Source: Bifidobacteriaceae bacterium
GTDB taxonomy: Bacteria; Actinomycetota; Actinomycetes; Actinomycetales; WQXJ01
Assembly (NCBI GenBank): GCA_031266115.1
Contig: JAISBQ010000312.1
Coordinates: 1-6,654, forward strand
Reading direction: 5' to 3'
DNA length: 6,654 nt
Shown here: positions 1 through 5,511 of the stretch, piece after piece
Layout: every line of letters starts with the position of its first letter
Numbering within the stretch: the first letter of the stretch is position 1
Made by a program: the position numbers and the translations under genes
Notes under the pieces: model-generated
The model's database searches: none
What the model was told of the DNA's origin: nothing
The model's input: the letters and a program-made list of their open reading frames with translations, nothing else

Positions 1-458
1 AACGCGACATAACGCCCATCCCGGTACACCTCGCGACGAAACGGGTCCACTCGCAATCCCGCGATCTCCCATACGGGCGGCCTGGGGTGTCCCCGCCTGC
101 GCTCGAGTGCCCGCAGCCTGAGCACCAGTTCCCGCAACTCGAATGGTTTGGTCAGATAGTCATCCGCGCCCAGTTCGAACCCGGACGCCTTGTCGTCAAG
201 CCGGTCTGCGGCAGTCAGCATGAGGATGAGCGTGCCGCCGCCGGATTCGACGATGCTCGCGGCCACCTCGTCCCCCGACGGTCCAGGAATATCCCGGTCA
301 AGAACAGCGATGTCGTAGATGTTGATGCTCAGCAATTCCAGCGCCCTGTCCCCGTCCTCGGCGATGTCGGCTGCGATCGCCTCCAACCGCAGGCCATCGC
401 GGATGGCACCGGCCATGTAGGGCTCGTCCTCGACCACCAACACACGCACGGCACTCAT
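1..458 (-). CDS. OmpR-family response regulator, C-terminus cut by the window edge
   Basis: Cytoplasmic DNA-binding response regulator of a two-component system, phosphorylated by a sensor kinase to alter transcription. Translating the minus strand from the ATG at 458-456 gives about 152 residues with no stop before the left edge. The receiver domain (residues 4-115) is complete: acidic pocket VVEDEP (E10, D11), phospho-acceptor Asp54 in VLDRDIPG, switch Thr82 in MLTAAD and Lys104 in LTKPFE. After a short Arg-rich linker the start of the winged-helix Trans_reg_C domain is visible (GLRVDPFRREVYRDGRYVA), and its recognition helix lies outside the window. Ribosome binding is weak (GGCGG about 7 bases upstream). 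The downstream gene, often the cognate kinase in such operons, is not visible, and the kinase at 5606-6654 is only a candidate partner. The family call is firm; the target genes are unknown. Confidence 0.93.
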   Translation of the reverse strand, partial: MSAVRVLVVEDEPYMAGAIRDGLRLEAIAADIAEDGDRALELLSINIYDIAVLDRDIPGPSGDEVAASIVESGGGTLILMLTAADRLDDKASGFELGADDYLTKPFELRELVLRLRALERRRGHPRPPVWEIAGLRVDPFRREVYRDGRYVA

Positions 459-483
459 GGTACGAGCCGCCACATATCGTCGG

Positions 484-512
484 TGTATCGACAACCCCAT
501 ACGCCCTGGCAA
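484..512 (-). promoter_or_regulatory. possible sigma70-type promoter of the response regulator
   Basis: On the minus strand TTGCCA (512-507) is followed after 17 bases by GATACA (489-484). The -35 box matches the TTGACA consensus at 5 of 6 positions, while the -10 box is poor (3 of 6). Transcription would start near 477, giving a leader of about 20 bases before the ATG at 458. This is a pattern match only. Confidence 0.25.
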
Positions 513-536
513 CACGGCAATCCCTTGGCTGGTGGC

Positions 537-947
537 ATGAGACACAGGAAACCGACCACGGCATCGCGGATACGGACCCGCCGGAGTGTCGCCGCCGTCA
601 TCGTCGGCGTGGTGGGGACTGTCGCGGTTCTCGGGTTGTGGGGCATCGCCCTGCCCCACAACCCAACGGCCGATGCATCTGCCCACCGGCTGAACGCCCA
701 CCTCGTGGAGGATCGCGGCGGACGAGCCGCCGATGCGGGCGCGTTCGCCGCCGGTGCCCTTCCGGATGGCGTGAGCGTGCGAGACTGTCCCCGCACACGG
801 GACGTAGCGCGCGGGCATTCGCCTCACTGCCGGCCCCTGGATGGGGATGGTGAGTCAGGGAGAATCAACGGGACGCCGGAGTGTTTCACCCAATTGTTTG
901 CAGAGGTTCACGGCCGAGCGTGTGCTACACAATCCCCTCCAACTTGA
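537..947 (+). CDS. doubtful small membrane-anchored protein, possibly a decayed gene
   Basis: An ATG at 537 opens a 136-codon frame that ends at TGA 945-947, overlapping the end of the convergent ogt gene by 23 bases. The N-terminus looks like a real membrane protein: a basic segment (RHRKPTTASRIRTRRS) is followed by a hydrophobic stretch at about residues 17-38 (AAVIVGVVGTVAVLGLWGIA) and an Ala/Gly-rich exterior. Third codon positions are GC-rich up to about base 785 and then drift, so the last third looks non-coding or frameshifted. No clear Shine-Dalgarno sequence precedes the ATG. A perfect 13-bp hairpin at 633-664 sits inside the frame and makes both strands read GLWG...PHNP, which weakens the coding case. 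I recognise no family. It may be a small hypothetical protein, the relic of a longer exported protein, or chance. Confidence 0.3.
   Translation: MRHRKPTTASRIRTRRSVAAVIVGVVGTVAVLGLWGIALPHNPTADASAHRLNAHLVEDRGGRAADAGAFAAGALPDGVSVRDCPRTRDVARGHSPHCRPLDGDGESGRINGTPECFTQLFAEVHGRACATQSPPT
633..664. repeat. perfect 13-bp inverted repeat with a 6-base loop
   Basis: GGGTTGTGGGGCA (633-645) is followed by the loop TCGCCC (646-651) and the exact reverse complement TGCCCCACAACCC (652-664). Neither flank carries a T run, so it is not a classical intrinsic terminator on either strand. Actinobacterial terminators without a U tail are known, and on the minus strand it lies about 260 bases after the ogt stop, ahead of the response regulator. 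It could instead be a protein-binding site. It lies in the stretch 459-924, which has no confident gene. Confidence 0.7.
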
Positions 948-1533
948 GCAGGGCCCTCTTGCGGTCGATGCCGCCGGCATAGCCCGTGAGGTTCCCGGTC
1001 GCGCCAACGACCCGGTGGCAGGGGATGACCAGGGATATCGGGTTGCGACCGACGGCGCCGCCCACCGCTCGGGCAGATGTCCGTCCGCTGGCCGATGACG
1101 CGCTCACGCGGGCAGCGATGTCGCCATAGGTGACGGTTTCGCCGTAAGGAATCTGGCGCAAGAGGTGCCACACACGCTGCTGGAACGGCGTGCCCCGGGG
1201 CGCAAGTGGGAAGTCGATCGCTGGATTGCGGCCCGCGACGTAGGCGTCGAGCCAGCTGAAGAGCCGTGTCAGTACCGAGTCGGCGGGGTGGTCAGTGCCG
1301 CAGCGCGCGCCGGGTTCGACGCGACTGCCTGGCCCGTCGTGGCCGCCTTCACCGTCCTGACCGTCGGCGCTATCCCGGCCACCGCCTCCGTCGCTGGATT
1401 CGGTATCCCGCCGGGCTGCGTACGCGGGGACATGGCGCTGGCCCTCGAACCACAGCCCCGTGACGGCATCGTCCTCAGCGGCGACGATGATCGTTCCCAA
1501 CACGGACCGGTACCGGCCTATCTGCAGCGTCAT
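925..1533 (-). CDS. ogt: methylated-DNA--[protein]-cysteine S-methyltransferase (Ogt/MGMT)
   Basis: Suicide DNA-repair protein that moves the alkyl group from O6-alkylguanine (and O4-alkylthymine) in DNA onto its own cysteine. It is predicted to have 202 residues. The N-terminal ribonuclease-H-like domain starts with RYRSVLGTIIVAAEDDAVTGLWFEGQ. The DNA-binding and catalytic domain runs from about residue 108: TPFQQRVW, IPYGETVTYGDIA (helix-turn-helix region), the Asn hinge in GRNP (N164), the active-site motif IPCHRV with Cys172, and the closing TGYAGGIDRKRALLKLEG. The ATG at 1533-1531 was chosen over the longer upstream frame because GGAGGA lies 7 bases ahead (1546-1541), the family N-terminus begins there, and it overlaps the upstream remnant's stop as ATGA. 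Residues 43-86 form a Gly/Asp/Ser-rich low-complexity insert between the two domains, absent from typical homologues. It has lost its repair partner upstream but looks intact. Confidence 0.95.
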   Translation of the reverse strand: MTLQIGRYRSVLGTIIVAAEDDAVTGLWFEGQRHVPAYAARRDTESSDGGGGRDSADGQDGEGGHDGPGSRVEPGARCGTDHPADSVLTRLFSWLDAYVAGRNPAIDFPLAPRGTPFQQRVWHLLRQIPYGETVTYGDIAARVSASSASGRTSARAVGGAVGRNPISLVIPCHRVVGATGNLTGYAGGIDRKRALLKLEGIV

Positions 1534-1745
1534 GACAGTGTCCTCCACAGGTTCATCGCGGCGTAAGCATGCCAAGGCTTCCATGCTTCCGCCACCTCCA
1601 GAATGTGCCGGGCGGAGATGTCGCCGCCCGGCGCCAATCCGGGCGCCAATTCGGAGCGGCACCTGAGGCACGGACGGAATCCAGCCTCCTCGGGGACCCT
1701 GACGCTCAACTCGGCAAACAACGCGGTGGTAGGGTGGCCGCTCAA
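1530..1745 (-). pseudogene. scar of an Ada zinc-domain/AlkA-type DNA-3-methyladenine glycosylase gene
   Basis: The minus frame ending at TGA 1532-1530 encodes EEAGFRPCLRCRSELAPG, the second half of an Ada methylphosphotriester zinc domain. It is followed after about a dozen residues by AEAWKPWHAYAAMNLW, the usual C-terminal end of AlkA-like glycosylases. In intact Ada-AlkA fusion proteins these motifs are hundreds of residues apart, so nearly the whole protein has been deleted in frame. Only the CxxC half of the four-cysteine zinc site remains; the first cysteine pair and the helix-hairpin-helix glycosylase core with its catalytic Asp are gone. No ATG or GTG start with a ribosome binding site is visible; TTG at 1745-1743 is the best in-frame option. 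The 1745 boundary is approximate, as the frame stays open further upstream. The last codons contain the ogt ribosome binding site. Loss of glycosylase function is certain if the read is correct; a surviving role as leader peptide is possible. Confidence 0.82.
1541..1546 (-). promoter_or_regulatory. ogt ribosome binding site inside the alkA remnant
   Basis: Minus-strand GGAGGA lies 7 bases before the ATG at 1533-1531. It decides the ogt start and lies within the last codons of the upstream remnant frame, which ends in an ATGA overlap. This arrangement is typical of translational coupling. Confidence 0.85.
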
Positions 1746-1798
1746 CGAGTTGTGAGGGTCACGTAAATCCAGTTGACCCGAACGGCTCGTTTTCGTTT

Positions 1799-1815
1799 GC
1801 CCGCTCAGCGCGGGC
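1799..1815. promoter_or_regulatory. 6-bp GC hairpin ahead of the MFS gene
   Basis: GCCCGC (1799-1804), loop TCAGC, GCGGGC (1810-1815) form a perfect GC stem in the presumed 5' leader of the transporter, ending about 12 bases before its Shine-Dalgarno sequence. No T run follows on either strand. It may tune translation or simply be GC-rich chance. No convincing promoter was found in 1746-1838, although TTGACC at 1773 could be a -35 box. Confidence 0.25.
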
Positions 1816-1838
1816 GCCCCAAAAGAGAAAGGACGTTC

Positions 1839-3062
1839 ATGTGGTGGACTCCGCGTCCCGTTGACCGTATCTCCGGCCGTCTGCTGGTGGTGATCGCCCT
1901 GTTGGTGGCCGTCGCCCCCTTTGCCACGGACGTGTACCTGCCCACCTTTCCGGCGATGACCGGCGAGTTGGACGCGTCGGCCAGCGATGTTCAGCTCACA
2001 CTGACCGCGTTCCTCCTGGGGGCTGGGCTGGGACAAGGCGTGTTTGGACCGTGGTCGGACCGTGTGGGCCGGCGGCGGCCGCTGATCGCGGGCACGGCGG
2101 TGTGTGCTGCGGCCGGGATAGCGGCGGCCTGTGCGCCAACGATGGCGGTCCTCATCGCGGCGCGGGGCGTGCAGGGCCTGTCTGGTGCGGCAGGCATGGT
2201 GCTCGGCCGGGCCGTCATTTCCGACATCGCTCACGGGCGAGAGGCTGTGCGCGCATACAACTTGACCAGCGTGGTGATGGGTGTCGCTCCCGTCGCGGCA
2301 CCGCTTGTTGGCTCCCTGCTGGCCGCGGCTCTCGGCTGGCGTGGATTGCTTCTCATTGTTGCGGGCATCTGCCTGGCGACTTTGGTGGCGGTGATCGCCA
2401 TCGTCCCCGAGACTCACCCCGTGCGAGCGATGGCTGCCGTCGAACGACCCGCCCACGGACCCGTGGGCCTGACATCCGGTGTATTCCTCGGCAACATGGC
2501 AACCTTCGTTTTGGTATTCGCCGCGATGATGTCCTACATCTCCGCCTCGCCGTTTGTGTATCAGGTGATGATCGGGATGAACGAGGTGACCTACGGGTTC
2601 TTGTTCGGTGGCACCGCGAGCGCCATCGCGGCCGTGAGTGTCGCTGCCGCGAGGTTGGCGCACCGCTTCCACGCGGCACAGATGGTCAGGCTGGGCGTGC
2701 TCGTCCTGCTCACCTCAGCCGGTGCCCTCGGCGCTCTGGTCCTGTGCGCAGCACCACCCGTGTGGCTCATCATGCCCCTCGCGGTCGCAGTGGCATCCAT
2801 GGGCCTAGTCTTCGGCAACACCACCGCGCTTGCGCTGAGCGCCGTCCCACGCGGACTCGGCACGGCCTCGGCCCTGCTGGGTGCAAGCCAATTCGTCATC
2901 GGAGCTCTCGTGTCGCCTCTCGTCGGGATCGCAGGGGAGCGCACCGCTGTCCCGCTCGCGATCGTTTTCGGCATATCCGCGGCCCTCGCCGGATTGGCCT
3001 GCGCTTGCACCCCCAACCGGCGGCGCGGACACGACTCGGCGGCCGACCAGTACGCTCAGTGA
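1839..3062 (+). CDS. Bcr/CflA-family MFS drug efflux transporter
   Basis: Integral membrane proton-driven antiporter of the major facilitator superfamily (DHA1, Bcr/CflA type), which usually exports drugs or small metabolites. The 407-residue length fits a 12-helix member. Helix 1 (about 15-35) contains the subfamily signature FATDVYLPTFP with Asp31. The loop between helices 2 and 3 has motif A, GPWSDRVGRRRPL (70-82). Helix 4 carries motif B, RGVQGLSGAAGM with Arg109, followed by LGRAVISD. Helix 5 has the antiporter motif C region VAPVAAPLVG. I chose ATG 1839 over a TTG at 1773 because AGAAAGGA (1826-1833) precedes it by 5 bases and the family N-terminus starts there. It ends in GTGA, overlapping a possible GTG start of the next gene, so the two are probably one operon. 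The substrate cannot be read from the sequence. Confidence 0.93.
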   Translation: MWWTPRPVDRISGRLLVVIALLVAVAPFATDVYLPTFPAMTGELDASASDVQLTLTAFLLGAGLGQGVFGPWSDRVGRRRPLIAGTAVCAAAGIAAACAPTMAVLIAARGVQGLSGAAGMVLGRAVISDIAHGREAVRAYNLTSVVMGVAPVAAPLVGSLLAAALGWRGLLLIVAGICLATLVAVIAIVPETHPVRAMAAVERPAHGPVGLTSGVFLGNMATFVLVFAAMMSYISASPFVYQVMIGMNEVTYGFLFGGTASAIAAVSVAAARLAHRFHAAQMVRLGVLVLLTSAGALGALVLCAAPPVWLIMPLAVAVASMGLVFGNTTALALSAVPRGLGTASALLGASQFVIGALVSPLVGIAGERTAVPLAIVFGISAALAGLACACTPNRRRGHDSAADQYAQ

Positions 3063-3064
3063 CC

Positions 3065-4789
3065 ATGCTGGCTCATCTCAGCAAACCCCATGGCTTGCGC
3101 CGCTCGGCAACATCGGCCGCTTCTGTCCGCCGGGCCGCGTCCAGATGCACCCTTGGCGCCGGGGCGGCCCTCGTGGCCGTCGCGCTGGCGGTGACGGCGG
3201 CCGCGACACCCGCGACGGCGGACGAATCCGAGCCCATCGTGCAGACCATCACTGTTCTGGACGCGGCGGGTGTTCCGGTGGCCGGATACGGTCTCGCAAT
3301 CTGCCCGGATGTGGATTGGAACCCTTGGTACAACTGCACGTCCGAAGACCTCAAGCGGGTCACCACTGATGCCGATGGCGTGGCGCGTTTTGTCGCGAAA
3401 GACCAGGACGATGTCGAAAGGTGGCGCATCGGAGGGCAGGACCCGACCACGGCCCCGTGGCCGGCCGCCTTGGCCGATTGGACGATCGAGGGAACCGCGC
3501 GCTCGTGGACACCTCGTCGAACTCCGGCCCTCATCCTCCGATCGGCCGAATCGTTGGCGGTGAGACAGGCTCTGACCGTGACGATCCCGGGGGCCAAGCC
3601 CGGCAAACGCGTGTCGCTTGGCCTGGAGAAATACCTGGCAGACGGACACTTCGACGAGCGCATGCCATGGGGGGGCGCCCCATGGGACGACGCCGCAGCC
3701 CGCGCCTGGCGCCAATGGGCCACCCTGGACGCGAACCTTCGGGCGACCTTCACCGTGCTGCCCGGCAAGACGTACCAGGTGTATTACGACGGCGACCCGG
3801 TCAACGGTCCGCAGAACCTGGAGGCCGTCTCCCCACCCGACGCGCCGGACGCTGCCATCACCCTCCGCACGCTGACCAAGTCGGCCACACTCACCGGAAA
3901 GGTCGTTGTCAAAGGTGGCAGCCCCAAGGGTGGCATTGCGACCTTGGCCGGCGTGTGCCGCGATGACTACCACTTGTGGGACGACGACCCCCAAGGCGTT
4001 GTCGCCACATGCGAGCCGGGCCGGAGCGTCAAACTCGGCGCGGATGGGAGCTATTCCTTCGCGGGCCTGCCACCGGGCGCCGAGTCTGTCTATACGGTCA
4101 TCGCCACCGTGCCCGGATACCGACAGGGCTGGCTGGGAGAGCGGGATGGTGGCGAGTCGATGTGGCAAACCTTGCCCGACTCCGGATTCTCGACCGTCAG
4201 CACAAAGGCCGCCAAGGTCCGGGCCGAGGCGATTACCGTCCAGCGCAAGTCCGCCTCGGTCGTGGGGACATTGACGGGCATGGGCGCGTCGGCGCGGTCT
4301 GTGGAAGCGATCACCGGCACCTGGCCGAATCAGGTGGGGGCCGCCATCGTCGGCAATAGGTTTATCGTGTCGGGTCTTGATCCTGGAATGGTGGCGCTGC
4401 GTGCCTCGGGCAAGGGTCGGTGCGGTCACGCTATCGCCACGCTTGCGAAGAATGCGACCGCCACCGTCACCATCAAAGGTGCGGTCTGCGATCAGGGGAA
4501 AGACGTGGGCGCGGTGGACGCCGCCATTTCAGGGCGGTTCGCGGTGGGGCGCAAGCTCAGCGTCACAGTGCGGGGGGTGGAAGGCGCCGCGGGCGTCGGC
4601 TCGGTCAAACGCCAGGTGGTGTGGTCCGATGGCGCCCGAATCCTCAAGCGCGGCTCCACCCTCACCCTGACCACGGCCATGGCCGGCACACGGGTGAGCG
4701 CCATGGTCGTCTCGACGGCGAAGCGAGCGGCCCCGCGGTTCGCATTCGCCGCGCGCTCACGCACCAAGGTCTCGGCGACATCCCAGTGA
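3065..4789 (+). CDS. secreted multi-domain beta-sandwich protein, function unknown
   Basis: Predicted exported protein of 574 residues, not assigned to a named family. A long signal peptide is visible: a basic n-region with Arg pairs, the hydrophobic core LGAGAALVAVALAVTAAA (about 30-47), and a probable cleavage TPATA|DE after residue 52. Module 1 (about 57-120, TITVLDAAGVPVAGYGL...TDADGVARF) and module 2 (about 272-345, TLTGKVVVKGG...LGADGSYSFAGLPPG) resemble carboxypeptidase-regulatory-like beta sandwiches. Module 3 (about 395-475) has a similar VVGTLTGM...NRFIVSGLDPG pattern. The C-terminus (about 486-574, AISGRFAVGRKLSV...GTRVSAMVVSTA) resembles a degenerate Ig-like repeat of actinobacterial surface proteins. 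Each of the three modules carries one cysteine pair. No LPXTG anchor or catalytic motif is seen. ATG 3065 lies 2 bases after the transporter stop; GTG 3059 would overlap that stop as GTGA. Lack of a Shine-Dalgarno sequence suggests coupling to the transporter. Confidence 0.88.
   Translation: MLAHLSKPHGLRRSATSAASVRRAASRCTLGAGAALVAVALAVTAAATPATADESEPIVQTITVLDAAGVPVAGYGLAICPDVDWNPWYNCTSEDLKRVTTDADGVARFVAKDQDDVERWRIGGQDPTTAPWPAALADWTIEGTARSWTPRRTPALILRSAESLAVRQALTVTIPGAKPGKRVSLGLEKYLADGHFDERMPWGGAPWDDAAARAWRQWATLDANLRATFTVLPGKTYQVYYDGDPVNGPQNLEAVSPPDAPDAAITLRTLTKSATLTGKVVVKGGSPKGGIATLAGVCRDDYHLWDDDPQGVVATCEPGRSVKLGADGSYSFAGLPPGAESVYTVIATVPGYRQGWLGERDGGESMWQTLPDSGFSTVSTKAAKVRAEAITVQRKSASVVGTLTGMGASARSVEAITGTWPNQVGAAIVGNRFIVSGLDPGMVALRASGKGRCGHAIATLAKNATATVTIKGAVCDQGKDVGAVDAAISGRFAVGRKLSVTVRGVEGAAGVGSVKRQVVWSDGARILKRGSTLTLTTAMAGTRVSAMVVSTAKRAAPRFAFAARSRTKVSATSQ
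3665..3685. repeat. 8-bp inverted repeat containing a run of seven G
   Basis: CCATGGGG (3665-3672) and CCCCATGG (3678-3685) are perfect arms around a 5-base loop, inside the secreted-protein gene where they encode PWGGAPW. The G run spans 3669-3675. The frame stays open through it in this read. Confidence 0.5.
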
Positions 4790-4860
4790 GGTGTTGCCCG
4801 GACGGCGAACGAGTGGACAGGCTGCTCCCGGCGGCCAGTGACACTGAACGCCACCACGCT

Positions 4861-4897
4861 GCGCTCATACGAGGACATATACTCTATGTATGAGTGC
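4861..4897 (+). promoter_or_regulatory. MazE/MazF operator and promoter, apparently leaderless start
   Basis: GCGCTCATAC (4861-4870) and GTATGAGTGC (4888-4897) are inverted copies matching at 9 of 10 positions across a 17-base spacer. The right arm contains the antitoxin ATG (4890). Nested in the spacer is a second inverted repeat, ACATA-TACTC-TATGT (4875-4889). TATACT at 4878-4883 matches the -10 consensus at 5 of 6 positions and sits at the centre. A transcript starting about 7 bases later would begin at or next to the ATG, giving a leaderless mRNA. No good -35 box is present. Toxin-antitoxin antitoxins commonly bind such palindromes to repress their own operon; binding here is inferred. 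Confidence 0.6.
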
Positions 4898-5138
4898 GGG
4901 GCAGGAGACCACGATTCGCGTACCGACGGGCTTGCGCGACCAGATCAAGGGTGAAGCGCGCAGGCGGGGTCTGAAGCAGGCCGAGTTGCTTGCGGTTGCC
5001 CTGCGGGAGCTTCAACAGGCCGAGTTCTTGCGTGCGGTCGCGGCGGCGGACTGGGGTGGTGCGACAAGAACCGAAGACCGTCAGTGGGACGATGCCGATC
5101 TCGCCGGCCCCCTCGACCCTTGGGAAGACGAGGCGTGA
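4890..5138 (+). CDS. MazE-type antitoxin with ribbon-helix-helix DNA-binding domain
   Basis: Cytoplasmic antitoxin of 82 residues that would neutralise the MazF ribonuclease encoded next and repress their promoter. Residues 6-45 fit a ribbon-helix-helix fold: the beta strand ETTIRVPTGL, helix 1 RDQIKGEARRRG, the turn LKQA, and helix 2 ELLAVALRELQQAEFLRAV. The acidic tail (about 55-82, TEDRQWDDADLAGPLDPWEDEA) holds two tryptophans and many Asp/Glu, as expected of the unstructured segment that fills the toxin's RNA groove. The ATG at 4890 is used. The nearest purine-rich site, GAGGA at 4871-4875, is 14 bases upstream, too far for a normal ribosome binding site, which fits leaderless initiation from the embedded -10 box. 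The ATG at 4886 is out of frame. The toxin start follows after 52 bases. Confidence 0.85.
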   Translation: MSAGQETTIRVPTGLRDQIKGEARRRGLKQAELLAVALRELQQAEFLRAVAAADWGGATRTEDRQWDDADLAGPLDPWEDEA

Positions 5139-5190
5139 GCGGGAGCGCCCACGCGGGGCCGGAATTGAGCGCGTGGGTGGGGCGCACAGC

Positions 5191-5511
5191 GTGAGCGTTC
5201 AGGCAGGTGACGTCCTCTATGCAGACCTCAACCCCACTCGGGGAACCGAACAACGCGGGACGAGGCCCGTCATCGTCATCTCGGCTGTGTCCATGGGACC
5301 GCGGGCCATCGTGGTGCCCACGACCACCCGGCGGCGCGACCTGCCCACCCGTGTCCGAATCGACCTGTATGGAACCCCAGGCGACGCGATGTGCGAACAG
5401 GTCCGCGCGATCGACACTGCCCGCCTCGTCGAGGACCGCTTCGCGACCATCGCCCCGGCCACCCTCACCGAGATCCGGTACATCGTCGCCCGTCTCATCG
5501 GCGTGTACTGA
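5191..5511 (+). CDS. mazF: MazF/PemK-family endoribonuclease toxin
   Basis: Ribosome-independent, sequence-specific mRNA interferase that stops growth when its antitoxin is lost. The predicted 106 residues match the usual family length. Conserved blocks in order are GDVLYADLNPTRGTEQ (6-21), GTRPVIVIS with the catalytic-loop Arg25, AIVVPTTTRRR with the candidate catalytic Thr44-Thr46 region (39-49), MCEQVRAIDTARL (67-79), and the final helix ATLTEIRYIVARLIGVY. The GTG at 5191 is preferred because GGTGGGG (5176-5182) stands 8 bases upstream and family proteins begin at this point. An in-frame GTG at 5173 would add six residues (GTG-GGT-GGG...). The 52-base gap to the antitoxin is longer than the overlap common in such pairs. 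It looks intact and is convergent with the kinase gene. The cleavage site cannot be inferred. Confidence 0.93.
   Translation: MSVQAGDVLYADLNPTRGTEQRGTRPVIVISAVSMGPRAIVVPTTTRRRDLPTRVRIDLYGTPGDAMCEQVRAIDTARLVEDRFATIAPATLTEIRYIVARLIGVY

Larger units (their letters stand above)
459..924. other. 466-base interval without a confident gene
   Basis: This stretch separates the 3' end of ogt from the 5' end of the response regulator. It holds a possible promoter for the regulator (484-512), a weak membrane-protein-like plus-strand frame starting at 537, and the strong hairpin at 633-664. A minus-strand frame at 455-796 overlaps the regulator start by ATGA, but its composition and residues do not look like a protein. 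I see no RNA gene or mobile-element end here. Confidence 0.6.

Noticed and set aside
87..536. Upstream part of a long plus-strand open frame
   Set aside because: It is antisense to the response-regulator receiver domain, whose motifs are unmistakable; only the part after 537 could be separate.
455..796. Minus-strand 113-codon frame overlapping the response-regulator start by ATGA
   Set aside because: The overlap looks tempting, but codon use is uneven, the residues are Pro/Arg/Thr-rich with no domain, and the frame covers the hairpin in antisense.
1629..1652. Tandem near-repeat GCGCCAATCCGG / GCGCCAATTCGG
   Set aside because: It encodes the LAPG-LAPG stretch of the Ada remnant, which resembles the normal family sequence, so no recent duplication is needed.
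1746..2672. Upstream extension of the alkA remnant frame
   Set aside because: It is the antisense shadow of the MFS gene; residues are His/Arg/Gly-rich with no Ada features.
2051..3064. N-terminal extension of the secreted-protein frame through the transporter gene
   Set aside because: It lies out of frame inside the MFS gene, and a clear signal peptide begins at 3065.
3056..4429. 457-codon minus-strand open frame
   Set aside because: It is antisense to the secreted-protein gene; it has Arg/Gly/His-rich shadow composition and no motifs.
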